NCBI RefSeq assembly: GCF_001552195.1
Contig: NZ_BCQS01000006.1
Coordinates: 236,192 to 300,191 of the forward strand
From: Actinomadura latina NBRC 106108
Lineage (GTDB): Bacteria > Actinomycetota > Actinomycetes > Streptosporangiales > Streptosporangiaceae
Direction: 5' to 3'
DNA: 64,000 nt
In this document: positions 1-10,800 of the stretch, piece by piece
Layout: every line of letters begins with the position of its first letter
Position numbering within the stretch: the stretch's first letter is position 1
Notes under the pieces: model-generated
Seen by the model: the letters and a program-made list of their open reading frames with translations, nothing else
The model's database searches: none
Told to the model about the DNA's origin: nothing
Made by a program: the position numbers and the translations under genes

Positions 1-33
1 GTCGAAGTCATGGACACCGACACCGACGACTGA
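1..33 (+). CDS. 3' end of an upstream gene (partial)
   Basis: The first ten codons read VEVMDTDTDD and then TGA, in the same strand and codon style as the following gene. An acidic Asp/Thr tail is all that is visible, so no function can be given. It ends 54 bases before radC. Confidence 0.4.
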   Translation, partial: VEVMDTDTDD

Positions 34-87
34 GTCCGCTGCGTTCTGTCGGACCCGCCTGCTCTCCTTACCTGGGGAGGTACGCGG

Positions 88-741
88 ATGCGGGTCAAGG
101 ACTTGCCCGAGTCGGACAGGCCGCGCGAACGCCTGCTCCGGCAGGGGCCGCGCGCGCTGTCCGACCGTGAACTGCTGGCGCTGGTCCTCGGCGCTGGGCT
201 GCCGGGCTGTGACGCCATCGAAGTCGCCGCCCGGCTGATCGATGCTCAAGGATGCCTTACGACCCTGGCCGGCGCCGATGCTTCCTCCCTGAGCCGTCTC
301 CCCGGGATCGGTCCCGCCAGGGCGGCACGCGTCGCCGCGGCTTTCGAGCTGGCCCGACGCGTGGCGAATGGAGAGGAACGGCGCAGAATCCGCGGTTCCG
401 CCGACCTTGCCACCGTGGCCGCACCGTTCCTGCGGGGACTGCGGCACGAACGGGTCGTGGTGATCGCCTGCGACGCTGGTGGCCGTGTCCTGCGTGTTCT
501 CCCGTTGACGGAGGGTGCCACCGACCGAAGCTTGATCCCCGACCGGGACGTGCTGAGCGCGGTCTTGTCGATCGGCGGCAGCGCGTTCGGCGTGGCGCAC
601 AACCACCCCAGCGGACGCCTTGACCCCAGCCCAACCGACCGCAAGGCGACAGAGCTGCTGCGTGACGCTGCTGAAACGGTCGGCCTCCGCTTCATGGACC
701 ACATGATCCTCACCGAAACGGCCTGGTCCCGTATCCCGTGA
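88..741 (+). CDS. radC: RadC family JAB/MPN+ domain protein
   Basis: 217 residues, the usual RadC length. The N-terminal half carries a helix-hairpin-helix-like stretch (LPGIGPARAARVAAA, about residues 70-84). The C-terminal half is a JAB1/MPN+ metalloprotease-fold domain with the zinc motif HNHPSG at about residues 171-176, followed by the conserved PSPTD aspartate. RadC was once linked to DNA repair, but that role is disputed; homologues are often carried on mobile or anti-phage loci, which fits the accessory genes downstream. The ATG is chosen because GGGGAGG precedes it at good spacing. The protein looks intact. Confidence 0.9.
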   Translation: MRVKDLPESDRPRERLLRQGPRALSDRELLALVLGAGLPGCDAIEVAARLIDAQGCLTTLAGADASSLSRLPGIGPARAARVAAAFELARRVANGEERRRIRGSADLATVAAPFLRGLRHERVVVIACDAGGRVLRVLPLTEGATDRSLIPDRDVLSAVLSIGGSAFGVAHNHPSGRLDPSPTDRKATELLRDAAETVGLRFMDHMILTETAWSRIP

Positions 742-1146
742 TCGCACCGGCAATGCACGCGACATTCGCATGCATTGTCCGACTATTCAGCCACGTCAGC
801 GCGCTGATGACGACGAGGATGCGGCGCCGAGGCTCGGACTGCCGCGTTATCGAAACATGGCGTGATCTCGGCGTGAAGTCTTGGCATGTCCGCCAGTCAA
901 TTGGTCCAGCTTGCCTGTGCTTCAAGGGGTGGACAGACGATGATCACGCTCTGTCTCCGATTGTCAACTAATTGCGGTCGGCGCCCCCGGCAAGGACGGA
1001 GACGACTATGTCTCGGATGTGGTTTGACCTGCTGTTTATCCATATGACCTAGATCACAGTACAAGATCGTCTGGAAGTCTTCCCCTGTGTTGATCACGGG
1101 GTTACGTTAGGGCGGCTTTAACAACCCTTTACGCCTTGGGGTCCAT
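742..1146 (+). other. 405-bp intergenic region, no convincing gene
   Basis: No reading frame here has the strong third-position G/C bias of the neighbours, and the region is AT-richer than the flanks. It contains a 7-bp inverted repeat CAATGCA / TGCATTG (751-757 and 771-777, 13-base spacer) just after radC, which could be a weak terminator or binding site. AT-rich sequence around 1020-1060 (TTGACC at 1024, then TATGACCTAGATC) may hold the promoter of the next gene, but spacing to a -10 box is poor. Confidence 0.4.
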
Positions 1147-2979
1147 ATGGTTCGCGCTGCGACATGCCGTTGTGCGTCGGTTCTCCGTTCGCTGTTGTGG
1201 CGGCGTCCCAGTCGGATAGCGCACATCATGGCGTTGTTGATGGTCGCCGGATTGCTCCAGGTGCCGATAACTGCAGTGTTGCCTGAATCTGCGGTTCATG
1301 CCGATGAACCGAGGGTGGCCGGGCCCCAAGGGGGCCCCCAAGGGGTGGCGACTGAAGAGGAAGCCGTCGCGACGGCGAAGCGGACGGGTGAACCGGTCGA
1401 GATCACCTCGCGGCGTGGGGAGACTCGCACGGTGCGTGCGCTGTCGAATGGTCGGCTCGAGGTCGAGCAGCACGTCCAGCCGATCCGTGCTCGTCAAGGC
1501 GGTAAATGGGTCGACATTGACACTCGCCTGCACGTTTCCGGTGGAGCGGTCGTCCCGGCGGCGACGACGGTCGGGCTCCGGTTCTCCACCGGCGGGAGCG
1601 GTCCGATGGTTCAGATGACCCGAGCTGGCCGGAAGCTCGCGTTGACCTGGCCGCAGCCGCTGCCCGAACCGGCCCTTGACGGTGACACCGCCGTCTACAA
1701 GGGCGTGGCCGGCCCTGACGTGGATCTACGGCTGAGAGCTCTGAAGGACGGTTTCGCGCACGTTCTGGTGATCAAGACCGCCGAAGCGGCTAAGGACCCG
1801 CACGTAATGAAGTTGCCGCTGACGATGTCGACCACGCGTCTTGATGTGAGCCAGGAGCAGGGCGGCGTGCTAAAAGCCGCCGACACCGGCTCGGGTTCGG
1901 TGGTGTTCGAGGCGCCTTCCCCAATGATGTGGGACTCCTCCCAAGCCCCCACCGCGTCACCGCAGGCCCGCACCCAGACAGCGGAAGCGCTCAAGGAGCC
2001 CGCGGAGGGCGCCAAGACGGCTCCGATCGATGTCGCTGTCGGAGACGACAAGATCACTCTGACGCCGAATCAGGACTTGCTGACGGGGACGGACACCACG
2101 TTCCCGGTGTACATCGACCCGGTGTGGGGGGCTAAGAAGGCATCCGATTGGGGAATGGTGTCTTCGGGATGGCCCAGTCAGTCCTATTTCCACTTCGCGG
2201 GCAAGTCGACTGAAGGAGTGGGACGCTGCGAGGTGGCCAAGGACCCCAACTGTGTGAAGAACCAGACCAAGCGACTGTTCTTCAAGGTGGGCCTGCCGCA
2301 GATCAAGGGCAGTTACATTCAGAATGTAGAGTTCACCGCCTTCGAGACGAGTGCCTACAACTGCAAGAATCCAACCTCGGTGCAGTTGTGGCGGACGGCG
2401 ACGCTGAAGTCGTATGCAACGTGGAGTAATACCAACAAGTCATCAGTGTGGCTGGAGCACTTGACTTCCCGGGATGTGGCCTACTGTTCCAAGGCACCGG
2501 TGGAGTTCGGTGGGGCTAAGCTCCGATCGCATGTGCAGGATGCGGCGAACAAGGGCTACAGTTCGATCACCTTCGGGCTGAAAGCCTACAGCGAGTCGAC
2601 GATGGACTGGTGGAAGCGGTTCTCCGAGGATGCTTATCTGAAGGTTCAGTACAACCGTCCGCCGTTGCAGCCCGACACCGACACCATGTACGCCAACCCG
2701 GGCACCAAATGCCTGCCCAGCAGCCAAGCCAAGACGGTCAACGACTTCTCCATCCTGTACGCCTATCTGAAAGATCCCGACGACGAGGACAAGAACAAGG
2801 TGCAGGGTCAGTTCACGCTCCACTGGGCAAACAAGGCGGACGGCTCGGACTGGGGGCCGAAATGGACCTCAGGATTGATAGGCCCGAAGACGACGAACAG
2901 CAGATTCGAAACGCCGGTCCCCCCCGACGATCCCGGAGGGCACGAAGATCGGCTGGGGAGTACGGGCCTGGGACGGTGA
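1147..2979 (+). CDS. Secreted DNRLRE-type protein, N-terminal part of a frameshifted LamG protein
   Basis: Starts with a signal peptide (basic N-region, hydrophobic core MALLMVAGLLQVPITAVL, then an Ala-rich cleavage region near HADEP). The middle resembles the DNRLRE/LamG-type secreted proteins that precede RHS genes in actinomycetes: it has PVYIDPVWG, paired cysteines, and a beta-rich domain with YFHF and YLKVQYNRPP. After a run of seven C at 2919-2925 this frame turns into low-quality sequence and stops, while similarity to the family continues in the next frame. The real product is probably one protein ending at 4708. Role: cell-surface or secreted adhesin-like partner of the downstream RHS protein (inference). 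Confidence 0.7.
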   Translation: MVRAATCRCASVLRSLLWRRPSRIAHIMALLMVAGLLQVPITAVLPESAVHADEPRVAGPQGGPQGVATEEEAVATAKRTGEPVEITSRRGETRTVRALSNGRLEVEQHVQPIRARQGGKWVDIDTRLHVSGGAVVPAATTVGLRFSTGGSGPMVQMTRAGRKLALTWPQPLPEPALDGDTAVYKGVAGPDVDLRLRALKDGFAHVLVIKTAEAAKDPHVMKLPLTMSTTRLDVSQEQGGVLKAADTGSGSVVFEAPSPMMWDSSQAPTASPQARTQTAEALKEPAEGAKTAPIDVAVGDDKITLTPNQDLLTGTDTTFPVYIDPVWGAKKASDWGMVSSGWPSQSYFHFAGKSTEGVGRCEVAKDPNCVKNQTKRLFFKVGLPQIKGSYIQNVEFTAFETSAYNCKNPTSVQLWRTATLKSYATWSNTNKSSVWLEHLTSRDVAYCSKAPVEFGGAKLRSHVQDAANKGYSSITFGLKAYSESTMDWWKRFSEDAYLKVQYNRPPLQPDTDTMYANPGTKCLPSSQAKTVNDFSILYAYLKDPDDEDKNKVQGQFTLHWANKADGSDWGPKWTSGLIGPKTTNSRFETPVPPDDPGGHEDRLGSTGLGR

Positions 2980-4708
2980 GCAGTGGGGGCCATGGAGCTA
3001 TGACGGCGCACAGACGGGCTGCTACTTCTACTACGACCCGGCCAAGCCGGGTGAGCCGACGATCACCTCGACCGACTATCCCCAGGACGGCACCGATCAC
3101 GGTGGCGTAGGACAGGCCGGAACGTTCACCATCTCCGATCCTGCAGGTGTCGCCGACAGGTTCGAGATCACACTGAACGATGAGCCGGTGACAACGGTGC
3201 AGACCACTGCCGGTGCAGCGCAGCAGGTGCAGATCGCGCCGACTCGAGTGGGCCCCAACATTCTGACGGTCCAGGGATTGGCCCCGTCCAGCCAGGTCGG
3301 CCCGGTCGTCTCCTACGAGTTCCGCGCGAACGCCGGCTCCGCTGCATTGGCCACGTTCAAGCTGGACGAACCTGCCGGCGCCACCAGTTTGCAGGCGGTG
3401 ACACGCGAGGGTGAACCAGCCGTCTCAGCGACCGTGCATGGAGGCGTTACGACGGGGGGCATCGGCCATGTCGATCGGGCGCTTCAATTGGACGGCTCCA
3501 CAGGGTACGCATCCACTGACGAACCACTGATTGATACCAGCAAAAGCTTTGCGGTATCGGCATGGGTCCGGTTGAACGGTGACGATCGAACCCGGACCGT
3601 CCTCAGCCAGGACGGGCAAAGCAAAAGCGGATTCTACCTGAAATATGAGCCGGCCACCCACAAGTGGGTATTGTCCATGGTCGCGCCTGACTCCTCCGAC
3701 ATGACCGCTTACCAAGCGTATTCCCTCCGTCAAGCGAGGTTCAATACCTGGACCCATTTGGCGGGGGTTTACGACCAAACATCGAAGAGACTTCAGATAT
3801 ATGTCAACGGCGTGCCGGGAACGCCCAGTCCAGTTGTCCCTGCAGCGTGGAATGCGACCGGAGGTTTCCAGATCGGTCGCAGCCTCTGGCTCGGCCAGCC
3901 CACCGACCACTGGCCCGGAATGGTCGACGATGTGCGCGTCTACGACCGAATTCTCGGCCCGAAGGAGGTCGAGGACATGGTCACAGAACATCCGGTCCTC
4001 AACGCTCGGTGGATGCTCAACGACAATGGCCAAGCGGACCCGTTCCCCGCAGAGGCTCCCGACCTGGTGTTCCACAACGGTGCGGCCCTTGACCCTGATG
4101 CAGGGCTGGGATGGGGAACCTCGCTGGCAGGGTTGATGCTGGGCGCTGATCAGGCGTTCGCTGAGACCCTGACGCCACCAGTCTGGACGGACGAGAGTTT
4201 CACGATCGCCGGATGGGTGCGCAACATGGGACGTCCGCAGCAGACGGCCACGGTTTTCTCGCAACCCGGTGCCCATTCGAATGCGTTCGCGCTGCAATAT
4301 GTGCCCGGCGATGATCCCGAGGAGCAGGGTGGCTGGCAAGTCGCCATGCGCAACTCCGATGACGCGGCTGCTACTCCGTTGGTGGCTTCTCACTCCAACT
4401 TCCAACTTGGAGATTGGGTTCATGTGGCGGTGGTTTATGACATGCTGCGCCAGCGGATGAGCCTCTACGTCAACGGGCAACTCGATGAAACCTCCGACGG
4501 AGTGTCCCAGGAGGACAACGTGCTTCCCTTCAAAGCGGAGAACAATGGCGGTCTGCAGGTAGGCCGCAACAAGTTCGGTGCCGCCGACGGAACCGCGTTC
4601 TGGCCGGATGCGATCGATGACGTCTGGGCCTACCAAGGCGCGCTCACCCCGCAGCAGGTCGCCAGTCTCGCCGTCGATGTGGAATTCCCTGCCCGAACCG
4701 GGCCCTAG
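2926..4708 (+). CDS. LamG (concanavalin A-like) domain continuation of the frameshifted secreted protein
   Basis: In the +1-shifted frame the protein continues directly as TIPEGTKIGWGVRAWDG, a fibronectin/Ig-like segment (DRFEITLNDEP...), then two LamG-like jelly-roll domains. The first has FAVSAWVRL, HLAGVYD and IYVNG, ending VDDVRVYDR; the second has FTIAGWVR, HVAVVYD and LYVNGQ, ending IDDVWAYQG. The first ATG inside this frame (3188) lies in the middle of a domain, so it is not a true start. Removing one C from the C7 run would restore a single reading frame of about 1186 residues. This may be a sequencing error, a real mutation or a phase-variable tract. Confidence 0.7.
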
Positions 4709-4716
4709 CGCCTTAC

Positions 4717-4742
4717 CCGGCCGCCGCCTTTGTGGCGGCCGG
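4717..4742 (+). terminator. Perfect 9-bp hairpin between LamG and RHS genes
   Basis: CCGGCCGCC (4717-4725), an 8-base loop, then GGCGGCCGG (4734-4742). It begins eight bases after the LamG stop codon and lacks a U-tract, as is common for actinomycete terminators. It also argues against translation of the RHS gene starting at the upstream in-frame GTG at 4732, which lies inside the hairpin. Confidence 0.65.
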
Positions 4743-4815
4743 CCCCGCGAACCCCGTCTTGGACTTCGATGCATGCCGAGCGTGCCCGTTGCGGGACCGC
4801 CCTGTGGAGGACGTC

Positions 4816-7800
4816 GTGAAGGCTGGTCGAGTAAGGTCCCGTCGCCGGACGCTGATTCTGGAACCGCGCCGGTCGGCGCGCGCCGTTGCGATCGTGACCG
4901 CATTGGCGCTGGCGGCCGGACTGGCGTCGGTGCCGCCGGCGCTGGCCGAACCGCCGAACTCCAAGCGCCCCAAGGTCGAAAACAACGAGCCAGTGGTGGA
5001 CGGCCGCCCCTTGAAGGCCCGTCCGCGCAAGGTCGCCGCGGCCAACCCTGGCCCCGCGGCCAGGTCGGCCTGGCCGACGCCCGGTATCGCAGAGGTAAGT
5101 GTGCCGTCCGGCGTGGGCACAGGCCGTACTGCGAAAGTCGAGGGCGCCAACGGTGTCGGAGCTTCTGCGAGCAAGCTTCCAGTCGAGATACTCGCGCCTA
5201 GCCGGCAGGTGCGTGCAGCGGGGGCTGCGCCGGCGGCGAAGCAGGTACGGGTACAGGTGCTGGATCAGCAGGCCGCCAGCAGGACGGGTGTGGACGGGTT
5301 GGCGTTCACGGTGGCCCGCACCGATGCCGCCGCGCCCGGACGCGTGAAGCTGCGGCTCGACTACTCGGCATTCGCACAAGCATTCGGCGGCGCCTATGGA
5401 GCACGTCTGCGACTTATGGAGTTGCCAGCCTGCGCGTTGACGACGCCCAACAAGTCGCAATGCCAGAAGGCCAAACCTGTGTCGGCCAGTAATGACGGTG
5501 CGGCCAAGACGCTGACCGCCGAGGTTGAGGCGGCCCCCGCAGCCACGGCGGAATCGTCGACTCAGACGGCGACGGGTCAGAGCGCGACACTCCTGGTCGC
5601 CGCAGCCGGTGCTGATAGTTCGCAAGGTGATTACGGGGCGACTTCACTGGAGGCGTCGGCGACCTGGAAGGCTGGCGGGAACGGCGGGGACTTTTCCTGG
5701 TCTTATCCAATACGGGTGCCGCCCGTACCCGGCAAGCTGACCCCTCAGGTTGACGTCTCCTATTCCTCGGGAAGTGTGGACGGCCGGACCGCCAACTCCA
5801 ATGGGCAGCCGTCCTGGCTCGGCGAGGGCTTTGACCTGTGGCCGGGATACATCGAGCGACGTTACAAAGGTTGCAAGGAAGACGGGGCCCCAAAGGATTC
5901 GGGGGGCAACTATCCCGCGGATCAGTGCTGGGGCTATGACAACGCCACCGTCACCTGGGGCGGCAAGGGCGGCGAGCTGATCAAGGCTTCCGACGGCAGT
6001 TGGCGACTGAAGGACGACGACGGCACCAAATTCGAGAAGCTCACCAGCTCCTCGAACGGCAACGGTGATGACAACGGGGAGTATTGGAAGGTCACCACCA
6101 CCGACGGCATCCAGTACTTCTTCGGCCTCAACCGGCTACCCGGCTGGACGAGTGGAAAACCCGAGACCGATTCGACGTGGACCGTCCCGGTGTTCGGTGA
6201 CGACTCTGGTGAGCCGTGCCACGGATCGTCCTTCGCCACCTCTTGGTGCCAGCAGGCCTACCGCTGGAACCTGGACTACGTCGTAGACCCGGGCGGGAAC
6301 GCGATCAACTACACCTACGACCAGGAGATCAATCACTACGGCCGCAACCTCAAGGCTGCCGACGAGACCCCGTACGTGCGCGGCGGGTTTCTGAAGACGA
6401 TCTCCTATGGTCTGCGGAAAGACGCGCTGTTCGCCAAGGCGCCGGCACAGGTCACCTTCACCACCTCCGAACGCTGCATCCCGAGCGAGACCTTCGACTG
6501 CAATCCGTCCAAGATCGGAAGTAACCCGGACAAGTGGTGGGATGTCCCGTGGGACTTGCATTGCGATGCCGGGCAGGAGTGCAAGGACGCCCACGGTGGA
6601 CTGGCGCCGACATTCTGGTCTCGCAAACGACTCACCCAGATCACTACCCAGATCCTCAAGAGCGACGGATCGGGCTACAGGCCGGTGGACTCCTGGTCGA
6701 TGAACCACTCCTGGGGGCTTGCCGACGTCGAACGTGACCTGCTGCTGGACGAGATCCAGCACACCGGTCACGCTGCCGACGGCTCCACGACCACGCTGCC
6801 GAAGGTCACCTTCAACCCGATCCAGTTGGACAACCGGCTGGACAAGACCGGCGACGACATCCTGCCGTACGTCCGCTACCGGGTCGGCGCCATCTACGAC
6901 GAGTCCGGCGGGCAGATCGACATCAACTACTCCGACCCGGACTGTTCCCTGAACGATCTGCCGACGCCGGAGACCAACACCACCCGGTGCATGCCAGTGA
7001 TCTGGACCCCGCCCGGCCGCGAGGACCCGATTACCGACTGGTTCCACAAGTACGTGGTCACCTCGGTGATCCAGACTGATCGCACCGGCCTGTCCCCGGA
7101 TATGGCCACCAAGTACGAGTATCTGGGTGGCGCAGCCTGGCATTTCGACGACGATGATGGGCTCTCCAAGGAGAAGTACAAGACCTGGTCGCAGTGGCGC
7201 GGCTACGGCCATGTCCGTACTCTGACCGGCTCCTACGACACCCCGTCCACTCAGGCTGATACCTACTACCTGCGTGGTATGGACGGCGACCGTAAAACGA
7301 AGTCCGGTGGCACCAAATCGGTAACCGTCTCTGACGGTGAGGGCGGCACTTACACCGACCATGAAGCGCTGGCCGGTTTCACACTCAAGACAGTCCAGTA
7401 CACCGGCCCGGGTGGAAGCGTCCACTCCAAGACGGTCAACACCCCATGGCGTGTCCAGACGGCCTCACGCACCCGCTCGTGGGGGACCACGACGGCGAAC
7501 GTGACCGCGACCGACACCTCGCGGACCTGGACCGTCAAGGACGGTGGCGGCTGGACCGAGACCAAGACGGATAGCACCTTCGAAGACTCCGGACCGGGAA
7601 TCGGAAGGGCCACCTCGGTCAACGACCTGGGAGACACCAGCACGTCCAGCGACGACAGGTGCACCCGGACCAGCTACGCCGACAACACAGGTGCCTGGAT
7701 GGTGAAGTTCCCATCCCGGCTGGAGACCGTATCGGTTGCCTGCACCACCGCCCCCGACCGGCCCGCCGAGGTGCTCTCCGACGTGCGCACCTACTACGAC

Positions 7801-10800
7801 AACGGTGCTCTCGGCGCTGCCCCGTCCAAGGGGCGCGTCACGAAGGTCGAAAAGCTCGCTGGCTACGACGGTGCCACTCCTAGGTACGTCACCCAGGCCG
7901 AGACGGTCTATGACGACTACGGCCGGGCCACCAAAGTCACCGACGCCGCTGGCCAACCGGCCACCACCGCCTATGCCGACACCCAAGGTCTGAACACTCA
8001 GATCACCACCACCAGCCCGCCCGCCAAACCGGGTGACTCTGCTACGGCACTGACCACAGTGCAGTACGTCGATCCCGCATGGGGCGTGCCGGTCACCACC
8101 ATCGACCAATCCAACCTGGGGCTGCGCACCGACTACGCCTACGATCCGCTCGGTCGGCTGATCAAGGTCTGGCTTCCCAACCAGTCCAAAGCCAACGGCC
8201 GTAACCCCAACTACGAGTACGAATACCGCGTTACCGAGAACCAGATCGTCGCCGTCACGACCAAGACGCTCACTGCCACCGGAGCTCAGCGGATATCGGG
8301 AATCAAACTGCTGGACGGTTGGCTGCGCCCCCGCCAGGCTCAGGTGCCCGGCCAGTCTGGGCGGCTGATCAGCGACACCTTCTACGACGACCGCGGCCAA
8401 GTCGTCAAAACCTACGTCCCCTACGCCGCCGAGGGAGCACCCAGCACCGCGCTGTTCGGCATCGGTACCCCAGGCCATGTCGAGACTCAGACCCGCACCG
8501 AGTACGACGGACTGGGCCGCAAGACTGTCGAAAAACTCACCACCGGTAATGGCTCTCAGCCCGATGCGGAACTGTGGCGCACCACCTACTCCTACGGCGG
8601 CGGCAACCGCACCTCGGTCACGCCGCCCGCCGGTGCCACCCCCACCGCCGAAATCACCGACGCCCGTGGTCAGGTAATCGAACGCCGGCAATACAAGTCC
8701 GCGACCCCGACCGGCGACTACGACGCCACGCACTACACCTACAGTCCCGCCGGGCTGCTGACCAAGGTCACCGACCCGTCCGGCAACACCTTCACCACCA
8801 CCTACGACCTGCTCGGCCGCAAGACCACGACCACCGACCCCGACGCCGGCACTACCAGGTTCACCTATGACGACCTGGACCGCCTCACCTCCACCACGGA
8901 CGCGCGCGGCAAGAAGGTCTTCACCACCTACGACGGTATGGGACGCAAAACAGCCACACATGCCGACACAGCCGACGGCCCCGTGCTGGCGTCCTGGACC
9001 TACGACACCGTCGTCCGCGGCAAAGGCAAACTCGCTACCGCCACCAGGCACACCAGCGACGGCGACTACACCAGCACCGTCCGTCATTACGACGATCTCG
9101 GCCGCGCCGACAAGACCGCCCTCACCGTCCCCGAGTCACAAGGCCCACTCGCCGGCCGCTACCTGTTCTCCACCCAGTACGGCCTGGACGAAACCATCCT
9201 GGGGCAATCGCGCCCGGCTGCAGGCGGTCTTCCGGCCGAGAGCATGACCTACGGATACGACGACCTCCTGCGCCCCACAGGCCTGACCGGCAGTACCGGT
9301 CCGACGGATGCGACGACGTACGTCAACGACGTCCTCTACACCCCGACCGACAAGCTCAACCTTCTCGAACTCGGACCCGCCGGAAAGCACACCTGGCAGA
9401 CCTTCACCTACCAGTACGGCACCCAGCGGCCGGAGACTGCCCGCACTTCCCACGAAGGCGTGCAAGGCGACGACCGCTACGCCACCTACCACTACACCGA
9501 CGCCGGCACCATTACCTCGATCACTGACACCTCACGTGACGGCATCGACAACCAATGCTTCACCCACGACCACCTCCAACGCCTCACCCAGGCGTGGACA
9601 CAAGGCACCACGGACGCCTGCGCCACCGAACCCAACGACACGATCACCGGTGGGCCCGCCCCCTACTGGCACAGCTTCACCTACGATACCGCCGGCAACC
9701 GCACGAGTGAAACCCGCCACGGCATCGGTGGAACCGCCGACACCACTCGCACTTACACCTATGCCCCCGCCGGGCAGGGCAACCGCCTCAACCAGGTCAC
9801 GCAGACCGGCCCCACCGGTCAGCGCACCGACACCTACACCTACGACGCCGCTGGCAACACCACCAAACGCGCCATCGACGTCAGCCCGACCAGCCCCGGC
9901 CAGACCCTGGAATGGGACACCGAAGGCGAGCTGTCCAAGGTCACCGAAAACGGCAACGACGTCACCTTCGTCTATGACACCGACGGCAACCGCCTCCTCC
10001 GTAAGGACCCCGCCGGCACCACCCTCTACCTGCCCGACGGCACCGAACTACGTGCTCTCGGCGGCGCCCCCGCCGCCACCGGCACCCGCTATTACACCTT
10101 CGGCGGCCAAACCGTCGCGATGCGCACCTCCGACGGCACCGTCACTCACCTGGCCAGCGACCACCAAGGCACCGCCCAGATCGCCGTCAACACCACCACA
10201 CAACAGACCACCGTCCGCCGCTCCACCCCCTTCGGCGGTGTTCGCGGATTCGACGACGACGCCACCTGGCCCAACGACAAGGGCTTCCTCGGCGCTACCA
10301 AGGACCCCACCGGTCTCACCCACCTGAGCGCCCGCGAATACGATCCCGACACTGGCCGCTTCATCTCCGTCGACCCCGTCCTCGACACTGCCAACCCGCT
10401 GCAGATGAACGGCTACACCTACGCCAGCAACAACCCCGTCACTCACAGCGACCCCTCAGGCCTCCGTGTCGACGGCTGCGAAGTCAACCACGACTGCACT
10501 CCACATCACAAAGGCCGCAAGGGCTCCCAGCGCTGCGACATCTACTGCGGGCCCACCACCCCCCACTTTGGAGCCAAACCCGGCGGAGACCCGCTCGCAG
10601 CACCCGCACTGGGCCATGCACTGCCGCGAAAGGTCTACGAACACCTGCTTAACCTCGGCTACCGCGGCAGCCAGGACTTCACCCTCCGCGATGCGATCGC
10701 CTTCCTGGGAGCAGGGCTGGATGACAACCAATGGGACGGCTTCTGCCGAACCGTCAACGCCAGCGCGCAGAGCCTCTGCCGCCACAATCCCTTCACCGGC

